Program-made: the position numbers and the translations under genes | Notes under the pieces: model-generated | Databases searched by the model: none | The model's input: the letters and a program-made list of their open reading frames with translations, nothing else | What the model was told of the DNA's origin: nothing | Part shown: positions 32,762 to 34,523 of the stretch, one piece after another | How the letters are laid out: each line of letters begins with the position of its first letter | Position numbering within the stretch: position 1 is the first letter of the stretch | Assembly (NCBI GenBank): GCA_900466005.1 | Contig: UEGQ01000016.1 | Coordinates: 1-34,523 of the forward strand | Length of the DNA stretch: 34,523 bases | Source: Hyphomicrobiales bacterium | Lineage (GTDB): Bacteria > Pseudomonadota > Alphaproteobacteria > Rhizobiales > Rhizobiaceae | Reading direction: 5' to 3'

Positions 32762-34039
32762 TCAGCCGCCGAAGCGGAACTGCGAGAGCGTTTCGGCCTT
32801 CATCTCGATCGAGAAACCGGGCAGCTTCGGCGGCATGTAGGCCGCGTTTTCGATCCGGCAGGGTTCGAGGAAATGCTCGTGGAGATGATCGACATACTCT
32901 ATGACGCGGCCTTCCTTGGTGCCGGAGACGACGAGGTAGTCGATCATCGAGAGGTGCTGGACGTATTCGCAGAGGCCGACACCGCCGGCATGGGGCCAGA
33001 CCGGCAGCTGGTACTTTGCGGCCATCAGCAGTACCGCCAGCACCTCGTTCAATCCGCCCATACGACAGCTGTCGATCTGGACGATATCGATGGCGCCGCC
33101 CGCGATCATCTGCTTGAAGACGATGCGGTTCTGGCACATCTCGCCGGTCGCGACCTTGATCGGTGCGATCGCCTCGCGGACCTTCTTGTGGCCGGCGATA
33201 TCGTCGGGGCTCGTCGGCTCCTCGATGAAATAGGGCTTGTAAGGTGCGAGCTCCTTCATCCATTCGATCGCCTGTCCGACTTCCCAGACCTGGTTGGCAT
33301 CGATCATCATGAAGCGATCGTCGCCGATCACCTCGCGGGCGATCCGCAGGCGCCGCTTGTCGTCTTCGAGATCGCGGCCGACCTTCAGTTTGATGTGGGT
33401 GAAGCCCTCGTCGACGGCCTCCTGGCAGAGGCGGCGGAGCTTTTCGTCGGAATAGCCGAGCCAGCCGGCCGAGGTCGTATAGCAGGGATAACCTTCCTTC
33501 TCGAGGACGGCGATGCGCTCCGCCTTGCCGGTCTCCGCCTTCCGGAGGATGTCGAGAGCCTCTTCGGGCGTCAGCGCGTCGGTCAGGTAGCGGAAGTCGA
33601 CGATCGAGACGATCTCTTCCGGCGACATGTCGGCGACGAGCTGCCAGACCGGCTTGCCGGCCTCCTTGGCCCAGAGATCCCAGACGGCGTTGACGACCGC
33701 GCCGGTGGCGAGATGCATAGCGCCCTTGTCCGGACCGATCCAGCGCAGCTGGCTGTCGCCGGTGAGATAGTGCCAGAAGCGGCCCGGATTGGCCTTCACC
33801 CATTCGAGGTCCAGCCCGACGACGAGATGTTCGAGGGCGTCGATCGCCGCGCAGCAAATTTCGTTGCCGCGGCCGATCGTGAAGGTGAGGCCGTGACCTT
33901 CGAGCCCGGGCGTGTCGGTGCCGAGCACCACATAGGCGGCCGAATAGTCCGGATCCGGGTTCATCGCGTCCGAACCGTCGAGGCTCTGGCTTGTGGGAAA
34001 GCGCAGGTCGATGCTGCGCAGGCTGGTTATCTTGGTCAT
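32762..34039 (-). CDS. fucD: L-fuconate dehydratase (enolase superfamily)
   Basis: This 425-residue enolase-superfamily dehydratase converts L-fuconate to 2-keto-3-deoxy-L-fuconate. The family residues are in place: K-L-K catalytic lysines at about 217-219, metal ligands D248 (M-I-D-A-N-Q), E274 (F-I-E-E-P) and E300 (T-G-E-M), and the catalytic histidine H350 (W-P-H-A-G-G-V-G-L). Length and N-terminus (M-T-K-I-T-S-L-R-S-I-D-L-R-F-P-T-S) are typical. It lies 28 bp after the FAH-family hydrolase on the minus strand, so they form one operon that converges on the regulator. Other acid sugars such as L-galactonate can also be used by this family. Confidence 0.9.
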   Translation of the reverse strand: MTKITSLRSIDLRFPTSQSLDGSDAMNPDPDYSAAYVVLGTDTPGLEGHGLTFTIGRGNEICCAAIDALEHLVVGLDLEWVKANPGRFWHYLTGDSQLRWIGPDKGAMHLATGAVVNAVWDLWAKEAGKPVWQLVADMSPEEIVSIVDFRYLTDALTPEEALDILRKAETGKAERIAVLEKEGYPCYTTSAGWLGYSDEKLRRLCQEAVDEGFTHIKLKVGRDLEDDKRRLRIAREVIGDDRFMMIDANQVWEVGQAIEWMKELAPYKPYFIEEPTSPDDIAGHKKVREAIAPIKVATGEMCQNRIVFKQMIAGGAIDIVQIDSCRMGGLNEVLAVLLMAAKYQLPVWPHAGGVGLCEYVQHLSMIDYLVVSGTKEGRVIEYVDHLHEHFLEPCRIENAAYMPPKLPGFSIEMKAETLSQFRFGG

Positions 34040-34067
34040 GGCAGTCGCCTTGTCTTTCTTCCAATCA

Positions 34068-34523
34068 TCAATCGGCTTTGAAGGACTGTTTCTGTGTACC
34101 GAGGCCTTCGATGGCGAGTTCGACGGTGTCGCCGTCCTTGAGGTAGCGGGGCGGCTTCATGCCCATGCCGACGCCGGGGGGCGTACCGGTGGAGATGACG
34201 TCGCCGGGGTGGAGCGACATGAACTGGCTCAAGTAGGAGACGAGGAAGGCGACGCCGTAGACCATGGTCTTCGAGGAGCCGTCCTGCATGGTCTCGCCGT
34301 TGACTTTCAGCCACATCGAGAGGTTCTGCGGGTCGGCGATCTCGTCCTTGGTGACGAGCCAGGGACCGATCGGCCCGAAGGTGTCGCAGGACTTGCCCTT
34401 GGTCCACTGGCCGGCGCGCTCGGTCTGGAAGGCGCGCTCGGAAACGTCGTGGGAGACGCAGTAGCCGGCGACATAGTCGAGGGCGTCGGCCTCGGAAACA
34501 TACTTTGCGGTCTTGCCGATGAC
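34068..34523 (-). CDS. fumarylacetoacetase-family hydrolase, C-terminal part (window edge)
   Basis: The last 151 residues of a fumarylacetoacetate hydrolase-fold enzyme are present; the N-terminus lies beyond the window. Seen are D-T-F-G-P-I-G-P-W, the L-S-x-F-M-S-L-H-P-G-D-V-I-S-T-G-T-P-P-G-V-G core, and the final D-G-D-T-V-E-L-A-I-E-G-L-G. Next to fucD it is most likely the hydrolase that splits 2,4-diketo-3-deoxy-L-fuconate into pyruvate and lactate, the last step of the diketo-hydrolase route. The substrate is inferred from the neighbour. Confidence 0.8.
   Translation of the reverse strand, partial: VIGKTAKYVSEADALDYVAGYCVSHDVSERAFQTERAGQWTKGKSCDTFGPIGPWLVTKDEIADPQNLSMWLKVNGETMQDGSSKTMVYGVAFLVSYLSQFMSLHPGDVISTGTPPGVGMGMKPPRYLKDGDTVELAIEGLGTQKQSFKAD

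Noticed and set aside
32688..34064. 458-residue minus-strand frame over fucD
   Set aside because: It is a shifted frame of the L-fuconate dehydratase gene, which has all its active-site residues in the chosen frame.

Overview
The window looks like part of a large repABC plasmid or chromid of a Rhizobiaceae bacterium (Rhizobium, Sinorhizobium or Agrobacterium type). The evidence is a leftward repA-repB-repC operon with a counter-transcribed RNA and a parS-like site, a DUF1403-ScpB-integrase island of the kind carried on rhizobial plasmids, high GC content, and catabolic cassettes with rhizobial gene orders. The species cannot be named from the sequence alone. No rRNA, tRNA, CRISPR array or intact insertion sequence was seen.

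Positions 1-11379 hold a complete N-methylglutamate pathway for methylamine. The leftward mgsA-mgsB-mgsC-gmaS genes encode N-methylglutamate synthase and gamma-glutamylmethylamide synthetase. The rightward mgdABCD genes encode the sarcosine-oxidase-like N-methylglutamate dehydrogenase. Two overlapping leftward regulator genes lie between the arms: a GlxA-type AraC protein and an XRE-cupin protein. Without formaldehyde oxidation genes nearby, use of methylamine as a nitrogen source is the simplest reading.

Positions 11422-14342 hold an orphan scpB preceded by a DUF1403 gene. Facing them, across a 12-bp inverted repeat, is a decayed tyrosine recombinase. Its broken end meets the broken end of a small HTH gene, which marks a deletion scar. 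A 47-residue single-span membrane protein and a DUF1275 membrane protein follow.

Positions 15406-19193 are the replication and partition module. It has repC with an internal AT-rich stretch (probable origin), an antisense RNA with a clear promoter and terminator, repB, parS, repA, and a repA promoter overlapping a nested inverted repeat. About 0.9 kb upstream of repA shows no convincing gene.

Positions 20123-23894 hold a translationally coupled operon (class I glutamine amidotransferase, MOSC protein, pyridoxal kinase), divergent from a MocR-type PLP-binding regulator. Positions 24175-26122 are a HipBA toxin-antitoxin pair whose antitoxin has a long extra C-terminal region.

Positions 26291-34523 are an L-fucose-type catabolic cluster. 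It has an LgoD-like zinc dehydrogenase, an RbsABC-like ABC transporter, an L-fucose dehydrogenase-like SDR and a GntR regulator with two predicted winged helices. Beyond a shared hairpin terminator, and convergent with these, are L-fuconate dehydratase and the C-terminal part of a fumarylacetoacetase-family hydrolase cut by the window edge. Sugar import, oxidation to fuconate, dehydration and final cleavage to small acids are the expected flow; the lactonase and other steps are not in the window.
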